Below, piece by piece: positions 1-13,589 of a DNA stretch of 64,000 nt. The stretch's first letter is position 1; each line of letters begins with the position of its first letter. Both the position numbers and the translations under genes were made by a program. A model generated the notes under the pieces. That model saw only the letters and a program-made list of their open reading frames with translations, was not told where the DNA came from and did not search any database. The DNA comes from Isoetes taiwanensis (Eukaryota > Streptophyta > Lycopodiopsida > Isoetales > Isoetaceae): positions 9,763,003-9,827,002 of the forward strand of contig JAJEKV010000006.1 of assembly GCA_021234155.1 (NCBI GenBank). The letters run 5' to 3'.

Positions 1-2089
1 TATCTCTCAGGCGAGACACGCGTGGCTTACAATCGAGAAACAGGTCCAAGATGATGTCCATCACAAGCGTGCATAAACATGTACCGCACTTATCCGATTC
101 ACATGTTTCCTTATTGTTTTGTAACTATTTGTGTCCTTGGACAATGTCGAGTGAAAAAAAAGGGTCAAAGAAATGAAAGGGATGGCTCATTCCTTGGAGA
201 ATCAAGTAGTATTCCATGTATCGCAAACATATGCATATCATCGACACAATCGATGATCACAAATCGATGAAAGTATCACCTTGAGAAGAGGAGGATCAAT
301 TGATCATTGAACCACTTGATATCGCCTTCCAAAATTTTGATGTCGGTGGAGATAATCCGCGACGTTTCAGTTCCACTCAAAGACCACTTCCGGATGTGTA
401 TTTGGCTTTAGATAGTCGGGGATGCCAAGCTCTATCATCTCTAGTTCTAAACATACACGAGAACATTTGCTCACAATCCATTCAAATATTTTAAATTGAA
501 AAAGTACAACACATATCATAGAATTTTTTTTACTTATATTGACTTTCAAAGAGTTTTACAAGATTCATTTATGAAAATACTTGTCGAGCATTTTCATGCA
601 GTTGTGCGACTCTTCAGAATCCCACATGTTCCACATTTGATGTTCCTTCACATAAGCCGGGCACACTTTACGCGGCCTTAAGTCCCTCTAGCCATGGTTT
701 GAGTTGCTCCAAAAGGAAATTGAATCCAACCCCGCCGGGAGCAAAACTATTTGGACATATCATTGTGTTCGGCTGGTTGGTACACTTTGGACAGATCCTT
801 AAGGAAAATTGGCTTATTAACCACTTTTAATTTTGTGTTGGTGCAGTCATCCTGATTCCAAATAAAAAGAAATCTGCCCTTATATTCCTCGCAAAGAACT
901 TTCTCATCAACAATTCAACATTACTCTTAGCCATGCCGACCACAATGCAATCTCAAATTTTGAAAACACCATTCTAAGAACTCCTGTAATCCAGGCCTGG
1001 AAACTGCTAACTTTTGATGGTTCAATTTCTGGATGGTCACTTCTGGCTCAGCCGATGCAGGGATCCTCTCTTTCAAGTCATAAAACTTGCCTAAAACCCC
1101 ATTAAAATCCAGAACAAGGAGAATTTCGCTTAACCTCTTGGTTTTTCTTGGTTGAGGTTGTATTGGACTCGTTGAGCGGTCAGCATTATGTCCGGGATCC
1201 GGGGTCTCTTTGTCAACTTCATCACCGCATCAACATTTGGCTCATGTTCAAACCAAAACTTTTTTCTCGGGTGAAGGACCCCGCAGAAATGAATCTCAAG
1301 GGAATTAATTTCCCCCTAAAGATGCACTAGGAATCTCTTCGCGGATGGCTTCCGGTTGCGAGAGCATTTATCTCTAACATAATTGAAATGAGGAAGACCA
1401 CGAAAAATACAAAAAATAAATCATGTATGTGGCATCGGTTTACTTGATACGACTGCATTCAGTTCACTATCCAAATTTCGTTTTGGAGTCTCCACCGCCG
1501 CCGGCCGGGGATTGACTTAGGAGTATCAAATGGGTGAATTCTAGGTACAACCCGGAGGTATCTTGCGCCTCATAACCCGATCGAGGCGTGGATAACTGTT
1601 GGATATCCTTGGTCTCAAATTTCTGCAATTCTGCAAACACTAAGTCAGTAGACCTGTGACAACATCAGTAAACATTCCTAGGATGGGTCCTATGATACAA
1701 CTAGTTGGCCGGTCTTGAAGTGGTGTTCTCATTGAGCTTTGTAAAACATTGAGTACAAATGGATCCCTCACTAGGGGTAGATAAATTTGGAAATATGAAT
1801 TTTTAAATGCTTTGAAACTAGACAATCATCGAGAGCATGATGATACTGAAGAATACAACATAAAAGATGGGTTTATCCGCCACTTGGTCGATGCAAAGGT
1901 GAGAAGACCTGGTGACTGCTTCTCATCAGGAAGAAGAACCACGCCTTCTTAGGTTTTTGAGGAAAACCCAAGCAAATAGTTGAAGCACGACCCCACGCGC
2001 TCTGGCAACCACAAGACCTTAAAAAATCCTGCAGAGTCAAGGCTGAAAGAAAAATAACCCGTCAATGAGTTAGATGCCATAGGCAAGAA

Positions 2090-2400
2090 GACTCGGAGGC
2101 TCCAAGGCCACGCCGAGAAAGAAACAACAGCCGACCAATCGGGAACCGTCCACGGAATGACCATCGCGGGAAAAAACAACCGATTAGTGCTGCCTCGGAG
2201 GCTACAGCGCCACGCCGAGAAAAAACATGAATAATAAATATTGACTCAGAGCCTACAATGCCATATCGAGAGAAAACATGAATGAATAAATGAAATACTG
2301 TAATGATAAGTATGTCTCGGAGGCTACAGTGCCACGCCGAGAAAAAAGAAATGAAAAATAAGAACGTCTCGGAGGCTACAGTGCCACGCCGAGAAAAAAT
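2090..2400. repeat. Short tandem array of CTCGG...CCGAG dyad units (block A)
   Basis: Five spaced units share the core CTCGGAGGCTACAGTGCCAC followed by GCCGAGAAAA, at roughly 2,092, 2,192, 2,235, 2,314 and 2,370. Each unit starts with CTCGG and ends with CCGAG, so each can fold into a short stem. A/T-rich linkers such as GAAATGAAAAATAAGAACG separate them. The unit at 2,235 is degenerate. The array lies in non-coding DNA just before the LTR-like repeat. Short ORFs across it come from repeat translation and should not be annotated as proteins. Confidence 0.7.
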
Positions 2401-2626
2401 GAAAAATAAGAACGTGTGCACTTTCATTAAACTAGAAAGAAACAAAGAGGATAATAGCTACTGCAGAGCGACCCAAGAAGTGTAGACAAATAGACACATA
2501 CAAATGACCAACCGACTAAAAGGAAATGAAGCAACTTTAACGATGGAACAGGAAATGAGAAAAAGGGGAAAACTGACGAAGATATGACCAACAAGCTCGG
2601 ATATGATAAAGGGAGAGGGGGGCGGG

Positions 2627-5600
2627 AAACTTGTGGAGCTAGAAAAGAGCAACAAGGAAAAGAAGCTCAAGAGAACGCCGATGATTGCAAATGAGGAAGG
2701 AGGCGGTATAAATAGGAGATGCAGATAGGACGTCCCCATCCAAGGAATGTCGGTTCTATTGCTATCACAATAGAACCGTGGCATTCCTAGGATGGGTCCT
2801 ATGATACTACTAGTTGGCCGATAGAAGAGGAATCTACCTCAAAGGAATGGAGCAAGCCAAAACGTCAAGAAAATAGAAGGCAAAAGGTGAAATGAAGGGG
2901 AAACATGCCAAAAATGATGAATAGAACAAATCAGGAAAAAGGGGCAACCCAACACAACTACAAAGCAAGGATGACATAAAACGGGGATAACGAGAGTAGA
3001 GGGCAAAGAACAAGGAAAAGAGAATTAAGGTGAATCAAGCCATGATAAAAATAGAAATGAACGCTATGCATTCCAGAAAGACTATGGACTGAGGGAACTA
3101 ATGGAGTCATTGGAATAGAAGAAGCAAGACCAAAGTGGAGGAAAAACGAGGCAATAAGCAAAAAGCAAGAAGGGCATGACGCAAAGAAGTTAAGGGGGTC
3201 AAAGTGGAGCACAAGGAAAATAGAAAGAAAAGACAAGGCAAATAAAAGCAACGACAGAAAAGGCACGACCCAAAGGAGTAACAGGGTCGAACTGGAATAG
3301 ACAAATAAACTAAAAAAGGAATTAAAAGAGCGACAAGAACCCAACAAAAAACTGAGAAGGAAAACACATAAATACGTAAAGCACGTAGACTAAACGATAT
3401 AGAATAATACTTTTATGGATATATACATAAAGCACATAGACTAAAACAATATAGAATAATACTTTTATGGATATATGCACCAAAGGATCCAAACTCCAAA
3501 ACCTAAACCTATCACCGCAGAAAGGATAAAAAATACGTCAAGGCAAATAGAACAAACAAGAACCAATGAGAACCCAAAAAGGGAACAAGGAGAAGGCGGG
3601 TGAACTAAACAAAGGAACTGACGGAGTATGTGCATAAAGTACAAGAGGTAATGAAAAAATGATCAACAAGGCCAAAGAGGATGAACTGGACTAACAAACC
3701 GAGCAAACTAAGATAAGGAGGGCAATAGGTGGAAGCAAACTGATGGAAAAATGGGCGAAACAAGATGCTTAGTATGAAAGAGACAAATGGGACAAATAAA
3801 AGAAAACATAGCTAAGCAAGGCTAGTGGGGAAACTTGGATAACCAGGGTAACGGGCAAGAACATCATAGATTGTCATCAGTGGGGCAAAACAATATTAAG
3901 GCGGCTCAAGAGATGAGCTGCGCAAACACAAGAGACAGGACAAATAAGGAACAGATGAACTAAGATGATACAAGAGGTTACTCGACCAAACAGAGCAGAA
4001 ATGACAAAAAGGAACTGGAGCAACTGGAGAAATAGACAAACGAACCAAATCGATTGAAAAACGATTTAAGAAGTCAACGATTGAACGAAGGAGCGAGGAT
4101 AAAAAGAATTTGTGAAAAAGATAGATAAATAAATAAGAAATGACCCAAAAAAGAATCAAATAACTAAGTGAAAATCAGACAAGGATCACACCAGCATATA
4201 TGGAGCAAAAGAACAAATAAAGAACAAACCAAAAGAAGAAAAGAACTAATTGAGAACAAAGACAAAATGACAAACAAAACACAATTGGAAAGAATATGGA
4301 ATCATAAAAAAGGAACAAAATATATGTGGAACATAGAGCAAAATGAACAACGAGACTATAGAGAGCAGATACATGAAATAAGCTGCAAAAGAAATGGGTT
4401 AAACAAAGCAAGTGATAATAAACACAAACCAAGTCCAAAAAGAACAACAGAAAATAACAAAAACGAGCAAATAGAACAATACGACACATAGGAGCCGCTA
4501 ACATGAGCAAAAGAACAAGGGAATGAGACTAAATGAAGCACCTCAAAATTGACGACACAAAGACATACCACAGCTATAGCGTCTAAGGTAATAAAACAAC
4601 CAGGTCGCCTACATCTAAAAATAACGGAATGGAAAGACAACGATCAAAGATGAAAAGAGAACTGGGGAAAAGAGACAACTAGAGGTAAAGGCACAAAGGA
4701 TGCCCATGTGTAACCGATCAAGAATCCAAAACGCACATAGCCCTGAACAAGATAAGAGCCAACCAACACACAAGACTGAGACATTAAGCTCTACGAAAAA
4801 TCACGCCAACCAAAACTAGACCATTAAGACTAACAAGAGTGCATGGAAACAAGACAAGAGTGGATGGAGAAGATCAATCATCTAAAACAAAGGCTAGAAC
4901 AATGCAAAGAACGTAACCATGTACATATTCATCGAAACCTGAATGAATCAACAAACAATAAACATACAAAAGCTTGAGAGAGAACTTGATGAAGATTATG
5001 GAACACGGAACTCTAGCAACCAGGCCATCTCTCCGATAAATGAATGTATCTAAGGCACTAGAGCCGTCCAGTCAATGTAGACAAACCTAGGAGTTACTTC
5101 CCTCTATAGGATGGAAAAGAGACACTCTAGCAAGAACAATGGAAGAAAACCAACAAGAAGAAGAATAGAATAGTAAAGATGGAACATGCCGCAGAATGAA
5201 AAGATACAAATGTTATAAAAGAAGTCAACTAGACAACCAACCATGTTGGTACTATATGCTAAATGGGTGGTCACATCGCGAAAACAAAATTACCATGCAA
5301 AATCATCTCTAAATGAAATCAAACCAGATGCGTGTTCCAATGACTTGAAGCTATAAGGTGCAAGAGATGCCAATATTGAGAATGCGAAGAGAATTCAGGG
5401 AATAGCTATATAATGAACTAGGCATCAACTCAAGGTACTAAATGCCCAAGCGGGATGCTCTCACCAAAAAATGAAGCTCCTTGTGCAAAACTGCACATAT
5501 GCAAAGAGCGAATTTACCTGGATCCAGACAAAATCGAATTGCATCGTCAAGTAACATATGTAAGATGATGATACAAATTCTCAGTCGCCTCCATGCAGAT

Positions 5601-8600
5601 GAAAACTTGGACCACAGCGAAGGAAAGGAAATGCGATTAGATGGCAAGGTTAGAAGGTGTAAAGCACCACCTCTAAACGCTAGAGCAAAAATAGAAAACA
5701 AGTATATGAGAAACCAAAAAAATGTGTGCAATGATCCACGACTATGAAAGAAAAACCTAGATGTCAAAAACTTATTCCAAACAAATGTTGGAGAAACAAT
5801 TGAAAAACCAAATATGAAAAACCAAAAATTGATGCAATGACCCCTAACGTGACTAGCACGAGTCCCCTACAAAATTAGATCCAATAGTGCATACATGCAT
5901 AAAAATAATGACGAGAAACCAATCCTATAGACCCCTTGAGAATCCATGAGCTATAAAGGGAGCCATATGGAACCATCGAATACAACCGACTAAAGGCAAA
6001 GAATCCTATGATATAGAACACTGAAGCCACATATCCATCAAAGGGAGCACATGGAACCATCAAACAAACATGATCGACTAATGAAAAAGGATCCCATGAA
6101 CCAAGAAGCCATCTGGAGAAATGTATAGGATTTAAATTTTTGTACGAGACAAAGGGCAATTGGAAAGATGGCAAGTTTATCAGTGTTCACAAGGCCAGGA
6201 ACCCAAAAAGTTAGGCTAATAAAAATCGAAAGAAGACAACCAGAGCCAAAGGTGAATCATGAAACAACAGTAATAAGGCTTGACTGCCACTTAAGAACCC
6301 CACCTTGAAGGGAGAGTTGAAACCAAGGGAGAATGATGCAAACAACATCAACCAAGAATTGCAAACAGAACAACTTAGATAATATCTATAATATGTGTAT
6401 AATATAGCAAATAAAATGATCATAATATAGCAAATAAAATGATCAGTACAATAGGAATCATATCAAGGATTAGGTAAACTATCCAAGCTCTTAAAAACCA
6501 TGAATTCGAAACAATAGCAACCATATGCAAGAAGCCCGTAAAAACTCCACGATCAATGCCAGAGCCACATATGCGTCCATATCACAAAAATCCCAAGATC
6601 CCAAACCATGCAAAACCAATCGGGTATAAAAGTACAAAGAAAATGCAAGAGTGAAAAGACACAAACATAAAGGTCATAAGAATGTGAGATTATAAGGTAA
6701 ACATACCTCCCATAATCCCATCTTATGAGTAGAATTGCCAAAGATGAAAAACATGAATGTATAGGAGCCATAGCCTCTACCAAAGAGATGAAGCACAAAT
6801 TTTCTACTAATGTAACGCACCCATTAAACCAATTGAAAAGCTTGAAGTTTAACCCGAAAAATCCATACCCCATTACCATAGAATTCCAAAACCAAGTTCA
6901 AGATAGGCGTCAACCCCTAACCTGAAAATCAGGACAGAATGTGAGCAATCGGTCACCGGGGCTCACCAAGATGCATGGGCGGCCACGCATCCAATGAACC
7001 GTGGGCCTGGTCTAGAGGATGCAGATGGACACCTGGTCGCCACGGGGTCCGCCATGCACGATGAGGAGACGAGGCCGCTGGACAAGACAGTCGCAGATGA
7101 AACCCCGACAACTAATTATGAGAATGGGCCTGGCTCATTCCTCTCGGTGACCCCAAATGAGCCCCGGCCGACCTGCATTCGGTTTCATCTCTACCAAAAA
7201 TAAGGAACCAAAGTCTCGCAAAGCCTCCAGAGAAACTTATGCAACAGAGCCAGAGGCGTTAACAGACAAACGTAATGGCACAAATGGAGAGCCAAGCAAT
7301 GGCCAAGAAATAAATATCGAAAAGGCAAAGTCAAGAGAAAAATGTATAACACTCTGTGATACACCCACTTATCCGAGAGAGCCCCGACGAAGTGGAAGCC
7401 GAGCAAACTTTATAAAGATTTCGTCCGGCATCTGATGTGGAATTGGGTGGCATTGGAACCACCGGGTCGGGATCTCGCAGACCATGATGATAAAACCAGA
7501 CACTTCCAGAACCCAGACACCTGCTAGCTCCCCGAGATCAAACTAGGCTTGGTAGGATCAGGCATCGCATAACCACAAAGGGGAGAAATCACTATTCATA
7601 TGCAATCAATCGATCAATAGCCTACAAGTAACAAATAGAAGAAGAAAACTCAGGATGAGTTCCATGCTTGTAGCAGCCAACCACAAAGCAAAGCGGCACC
7701 ATCCGCATTAGATTTGATTCTTGTGTAGCCAACCAAGTGACCTCATTGTATCCTTGGTGACCATACCCTGCCTGCGCAAAGATCAAACGGCTCCCAATAA
7801 TACTATATCACAATACTCATCTCTGACGGGACCGGTCCAAGATCCCCATCTGAAGCCCGGCTATATAAAACCCAACGGGGTAAGCAAAGCGTCCGAGATT
7901 TAAAACCCTTCTGTAGACTAAAAATGCAGGCCGAAGAAAAAATTAGCAGCCATACGGTGGCACCTATTCAAGCAAACATTCATGAGTAAATGTTTGCTCT
8001 TTGGGGCCTCACGCCAAAGCGACAAGCACGGTACAAACCAATCCAAGTCTGCGCTAAGTAATCCACAAAGGGGTTAGAAAAAGCGAAACACAATACGGGA
8101 CCTCGATTCGGATGGAATGGTGCAACCGACGAATCAACAAAATAAACCGACCAAAAGGTGCAAGCAAAGATAAAGAAGATAGAAGGCCTTAATATTATCT
8201 CGCCTATTCAAGCACGATGAACCACGTAAAGCAAAAATTAATCTCCGATAAATCGAAAACAACCGGGCCGTGACTATCACCAACGGGGAAGCACAAGACA
8301 CATAAAAATACCTAATAATTCATCGAAAACATGAATAGAGACCACAATCATCGATTCAATAATAAAACCTGGTCCACATCAATCATCGCTTCAAATACAA
8401 ACCCGGGGTTGATGTAAGAAAAACTAGAAAATCGTGTTGATAGTATCCGCCTATCCAAATAAGTTCTATCAAGATCCGAATGATAGCAATGGTTGAATCA
8501 GAGGCGGCAAAAAAGGCAAGGAAATCTGCAAGAAAGAAAAGACATTCAAATGGTAGATGATTGATACCAAACTGCTAGGATAAACTTGTGGAGCTAGAAA

Positions 8601-8736
8601 AGAGCAACAAGGAAAAGAAGCTCAAGAGAACGCCGATGATTGCAAATGAGGAAGGAGGCGGTATAAATAGGAGATGCAGATAGGACGTCCCATCCAGGAA
8701 TGTCGCCCTATTGCTATCACAATAGAACCGTGGCAT
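2627..8736. mobile_element. Possible non-coding LTR-type element: 157-bp direct repeats around purine-rich DNA (block A)
   Basis: Bases 2,627-2,785 and 8,582-8,736 are near-identical direct repeats. Each contains GGCGGTATAAATAGGAG (TATA at 2,707 and 8,662) and ends in ACCGTGGCATT. The first copy has a perfect 11-bp inverted repeat, CGGTTCTATTG with CAATAGAACCG, at 2,751-2,778. On the minus strand, TTTGGTATCAATC lies just beyond the 8,582 copy and resembles a plant initiator-tRNA primer-binding site (TGGTATCAGAGC). This hints at a minus-strand LTR element of about 6 kb. The 5.8 kb between the repeats is strongly purine-rich on the plus strand. I see no gag or pol motif in it, and its long minus-strand ORFs look like low-complexity Phe/Leu/Ser translation. 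It includes a 52-bp tandem duplication near 3,378-3,480. No target duplication or convincing polypurine tract was found, so the LTR reading is an inference. Confidence 0.4.
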
Positions 8737-8752
8737 TAGTTAAGGCACTTAC

Positions 8753-10817
8753 TTGTGTCTATTGGTTCTTGTGGTACCACTCGAACACCAAAAGCCAAAA
8801 GCCATGTCTCAGTCATAATGTGGGCACAACTGGGGCTGCAGCGGGTTCTAGAGTGTCTGCAAAACAAATTCAAAATCAATAGAGTCTTTAGACGAGGGTT
8901 AGAGATGATAATATTTTACCTCAAATGGTGTGATAGACATGGAATGTGATATCAGACTCGTGATTCTCGCTATCACAACCGGCAACATTTTACCCTCCCA
9001 TTTCGACAACGTCCACAAAATGGACAATTTTCATCACCCTCTTCTTATAGAAGTATTGAAGTGCAGGATCTAAAGGAGTGTCATGACCACTCACGCCGTA
9101 AAAAAATCTCAAATCTTTTGCATTCCCGAGATAGCAGCTCCGGAAGAAAGAAGTCTTCACATGCCTTTAGCTCAATTTAGGTTTACGCTAATTCCTTATT
9201 CCCCAATTGTTATTTCGGGCAACACCTTTTGTACCATTTAGCTCTTTAGTTTGGTTAAGCACAACCCAACACCCTACTGCTGCTTTGGTTCTTGTCATGA
9301 TTATTGCCATTTTATGCAAACACGACTCTAATTCGATGTTTTATGCTCCATCAACTCAATCTTTCTTTTGATATCATTTTCCTATCCTCGCTTGCTTGCA
9401 ATCGTTTAACACATCTATCAAACCTAGCCGACAAGCTGACCCAACCATTCCTTCACCAAGTCTCGCCATAGTTCGCAAAACAAAAACACTACGATAATAA
9501 CCGACCTAACATAGTAAGCCACGTCTTGATGGAAAACCACAATCACACCACACAACACAAGGTAGTCTCTACACCACCATACCACACCACACACAACATA
9601 CGCTGCAGTACACATACCACAACAGCTGTGGTGGTGGTGGTGGTGTGGTGGTGGTGGGGGTGGTGGTGTGTGTGGTGGTGGTGGTGGTGGTGTGTGTGTG
9701 GTGGTGGGGTTTGGGTGGTGGTGGGGTGTGTGGTGGTGGTGGAGTGGGGTGTGGGACATGGTGGAGTGTGGTGATGGGGTGTGGTGGTGGGGTGTGGTGT
9801 GGTGGTGGTGGGGTGTGGTGGTGGGGTGTGTGGTGTGGTGGTGGAGTGAGTGTGGTGGTGGTGGATTGTGGTGTGGGACATGGTGGTGGAGTCCTGTGGT
9901 GGTGGTGGTGGTGGTGGTGGAGTGGGTGGTGGTGGAGTGTGTGGTGGTGGTGGTGGAGTGTGGTGGTGGTGTGCGGTGTGGGAGTGTGGCGGTGGGAGAT
10001 GGTAGAGTATAGTGGTGGGAGATGGTGGGGGGTGTGGTGTGGGACAGGATGCCAACAACTCACCACCACCACCACATACCTCATCTATCATTGGCATCCA
10101 TTGCAATAAATGCCCAGATGGCATCATAGAGACACAACATGACAATAACTAATGCAAAATGGTAGAACATACCGATTCTTGAAGTGGATTTGATGTTACC
10201 TTTTGGATAGAAACAATCTAGATCAAGTTGAGATTTTTTACATTTGTAACACAACTAATAATTGAACATACCGCAATGGCATGTTTTGGTCTCGAGTTTG
10301 CAGATTGAATTGTGAGTTCGAATGTGTGTCTAGAGGAACCTAATTTGGTTTTTCCCTATCATCTTCATCATCTACTGGCTACTTTTACTATTTTCCTCCT
10401 CACAGTTGGATTTGCCTATGTCTTTCTTTGGGTCTAGAAGAACCGGCTACTCAAAGTTTCTCATATGAGTGAGTTTTATAATAATCCGAGAAGCTCTTCC
10501 AATTAACAACCTCCCTTTATATGTCTGATAATAAGCCACCGCCGTGTTCCAGAGCCATTCCACCCATGTATGTGGCTTCCCCGTAATTTTTTGTAAATTT
10601 GCATGAACTTTTGTATTGTTCATTGCTCGATTCTTCAACCCGCATAAGAAAACATATGCCTTAATTTTTCAGTTTGAACAAAACATTTGGGGGAAAATAT
10701 CTGTAGCTTTATTTGGAACTCTGTCATCCCAAAGCTTTTTTAGATCTTCGTGGGGCACAATCTCTTGTTTGAGGAGAGATTTCATCGTAAACCAGTGGCG
10801 TTCAATTCTGACTTCAT
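8753..10817 (-). pseudogene. Broken multi-exon gene with RING-like finger, copy A
   Basis: This is the counterpart of 26,047-28,157, read on the minus strand. The best preserved part is the exon 8,753-8,856. It is preceded by TTTTGCAG, ends at a GTAAGTG donor, and encodes an open segment containing CSPSCAHIMTETW. The zinc-finger exon near 8,960-9,060 keeps DENCPFCGRC but then hits stops. The N-terminal part (10,817 downward) starts MKSELNATG and is stopped by a one-base deletion relative to copy B. A later stretch around 10,450-10,640 reads ITGKPHTW and AYYQTYKGRLLIG, which is better preserved here than in copy B. The GTGG microsatellite lies in what should be an intron. The two copies break in different places, so the ancestral gene was probably intact or consensus errors are involved. 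I do not recognise the family. Confidence 0.45.
9628..10030. repeat. GTGG/GGTGGT microsatellite (block A)
   Basis: About 400 bases are built almost only from GTG and GGT runs, interrupted by TGGGACATGG and similar spacers. The left flank (9,545-9,620) is rich in CCACAC, so the strand can fold back on itself. ORFs of up to 200 residues on both strands, Gly/Trp/Val-rich or His/Thr/Pro-rich, are low-complexity artefacts. The array sits inside the broken minus-strand gene, most likely in an intron. Confidence 0.9.
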
Positions 10818-10984
10818 TAGGGTTCAATCGCAAGAAGCGGCAAAAAAGAAGAAGAGGTGATTATTTCTTAATTCAAAAGGTGGACAATGACGTGGCATAA
10901 ATTCAAATAACCGACGCCATTAAATTACTCAATCTCCGCTTTGGTATGCACCACCCCGATTCTACCAATTAAAGTGGTGCCAAA

Positions 10985-13130
10985 ATGTGGCGCTCAAAAT
11001 GCACGCTTTTTATTACACCACAAATGCTTTTACCCAAAACCGTTTCAAGCCCTAAGGATGCGTTGACAAGCTCACCGTGGTTACAATGCCAGATCCTTAG
11101 AGGATAAGTGGAACCGCCACGGAATCTTTAGTAAAATAACTCGGTGAGGTGTTTTTGCAAGAGGGCCTGCGCTTGCTTATGACTCAAAAGATGAATGATG
11201 CCTGCAAATGATATCCCACGATGTCCAAGAGCTGCTCGCCGTTGTGTGTGCTTATGCGTGTTGGAGGCATTATTTACTTGAAAGGCGATTCCAATTGACA
11301 CGCGGATCATCAAAGCCTCCAATAACATTTCGCAACCCATCTTAACTTAAGGCAAAGATGGTGGATGGAATTCCTGGAGGAGTATGATTTTGAAGTCATT
11401 TATAAACCAGGGCAAGCATAATGTTATCAATGACACCCTTTCCAGCATCCATTCGCCACCGCACACATTGTAATGCTATTTCCACACTCCAGAGTTCCGG
11501 AAACATCCAATGAGACCCTTCCCTCCTATCCGAATTCCAAGAGGTATGGGCAAAGTGTATGTAAAGAAGCTAGAATCGGATAAGGAGAGAGACCTTCCGC
11601 CATTATAAGAAGGAAGTTGAACTCCTTTATTATAAGGACAAGTTATAAAGCCCGAGGCGTGCCTGGTTGAAACTCATTCTCCATGATACATATAATCTAA
11701 TCGTTAGGCATGCGGATTATGAAAACATTTCAAAATCCACTCGAAATTTATTTCCCGGCATGAAGAAACATATTGCCGTGTATATTAAAGGCGATGCCGG
11801 ACGTGTCAACACAAAGGCGGAACACCATTGCGTATTCGGGTGAATTGCAACCCACTCGACGCACCCAATGCTAAATGGGAAGCGGCTACCATAGGATTTT
11901 ATCGTAAGAGGTTTGATGCCTTAATCTTTGAAGTGGTAGACAAACTATCTAAAATGGCACATTTCCCCGCCATGTCGTACCCTTCGATATTGCATTGAAT
12001 CACTTTTTTCACCAAGGAAGGCGGAACAGTCTTTATTCCGTGACCAAGCCACTTTCGCGTACCCAATCTTTGAATGGGAAGTTATTACCATGGATTTTAT
12101 CGTGGGGCTTCCATGACATTAAGAGGGTTTGATGCCTTTAATGCTAGTGGCGACAAACTATCTAAAATGGCACATTTCCCCAGCCATGTCGTACCACGGA
12201 TATTGTATTGGATACCTTTTCACCAAAAGTTCTTCGGCCCGCATGGGATGCCCCGCGACCATTATATCCGGATGGGATCCTAAGTTTGTTAGCGCCTTCC
12301 TCGATAGATTTCTTGACACTATTCTGGACTAAACTTGCCATGAGCACAACCTATCACCCCCAGGACCGATGGTCGCACGGAGCGTACCAATCGCATCATT
12401 GAAGATATGCTACGTAACTATGTCAATGGGCGTGACTACATTTACTTGGTAGAGTTTTGCTACAATAGTACCAAAAATGTGATCCTCCGATGTCTCCTTT
12501 ATGATTAATTATGGCTATCAATGCCTTTGGACACCGGGCATAATCCGGTTTTCAAAGTGGAGGTTTCTCCGCGAATTGCTTGCCATGCAAGGCCCGCTTG
12601 AAGAGGGTGCGAAAGATATTTGTTAGTCGCGACGAAGCGAGTAAAGAGTCTAGCAGACCGCCACCGCCTTCTCCCGCGAAAGCCAAGTTGATAAGTCGGT
12701 TTGGCTAAAGATCAAAGGTCAAAGCAAGCCAAGCTTAAAATTGGAAACCGAAGAAGCTTGCACTATAGATGGGGGGACCCTTCGGATAACCGAAGGATAG
12801 GCCCCCTCAGCCTACCTTGAATCTACCACCATTTAAAGATCCATAAAGTCTTCCACGTAGTCTTCTGGGCGAAGCATCATCCCATCCGGCGAGGTACTTG
12901 ATACACCAACACTTCTCCGGAGACGACTGAGACCGCTTTGATTGTTCCTGCACTTCTCCTGATCGCGGTATTGGTAAGCAAAACCCGCCGAACTCAATTT
13001 TGCAATATTATCAAATGGAAACATTTACCCGTGAGGATGCAACATGGTTCTTAAGGCGATTCAAGATAAGACTACCCTGACTTTTGGTGAAGGAGCAAGG
13101 GTCGAATCATTCAAAATGCAATCATCTCCA
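10985..13130 (+). pseudogene. Degraded Ty3 chromovirus pol 3' half, copy A
   Basis: Matched piece by piece to 28,338-30,336, this segment runs from the end of the reverse transcriptase through RNase H (about 11,190-11,460), the integrase zinc-binding region (about 11,690-11,830), the integrase core (about 11,880-12,430) and a chromodomain (about 12,980-13,080). It is broken by dozens of small indels, and no frame stays open beyond about 70 codons. The integrase part around 11,866-12,060 is repeated at 12,057-12,250, a local duplication absent from copy B. As written it cannot encode an enzyme. Many of the breaks sit where copy B has CAG or CTG, so part of the damage may be in the consensus and not in the genome. 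Confidence 0.8.
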
Positions 13131-13589
13131 ACCCGGCGTTGTTCTTAGTGTGATGTGGGTCATATGAGTGATCCCAAGATGGATCAATGTAAGGGTTGTG
13201 ATACATATCTTAGTTCACGCTATTATGGAAATATTGCCATTCCTTGCCGCCGAGGCGACATGCAAGCCCCAGACATGATAGACCCTTGCATTCATATCAT
13301 TTCAAGGTGGTCCCTCTCAACCAATACTCAGTTCACTTAATTTTAAACACCACGCCCGCCCCTTCTCGCAGCGTAGAGTTTTCACCCGCAGAAGACGGAG
13401 GCTCTCACTCTAGTAGGCCAACTTGTGTTGAATTTGACTCGTTTTGGGAATGTGTTTCAAATACTTATCGCTTTGTTTAGACGACTTTGTCTCATTATTT
13501 GCCTATGTAAACCTTTCTTATTTCACTAAACTGAACTTATGTTGCTTCAACTTCCTCTCCACTAACTCTAATGGTGACAAGATAATCCA

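Noticed and set aside
2958..4640. Long minus-strand ORFs rich in Phe, Leu, Ser and Cys that look like membrane proteins
   Set aside because: They reflect the purine-rich plus strand (pyrimidine-rich complement). They overlap in several frames and are not kept in frame between blocks A and B.
9543..10145. ORFs of 114-200 residues, His/Thr/Pro-rich on minus and Gly/Trp/Val-rich on plus
   Set aside because: They are translations of a GTGG microsatellite and appear on both strands and several frames. The same happens at 26,796-27,481.
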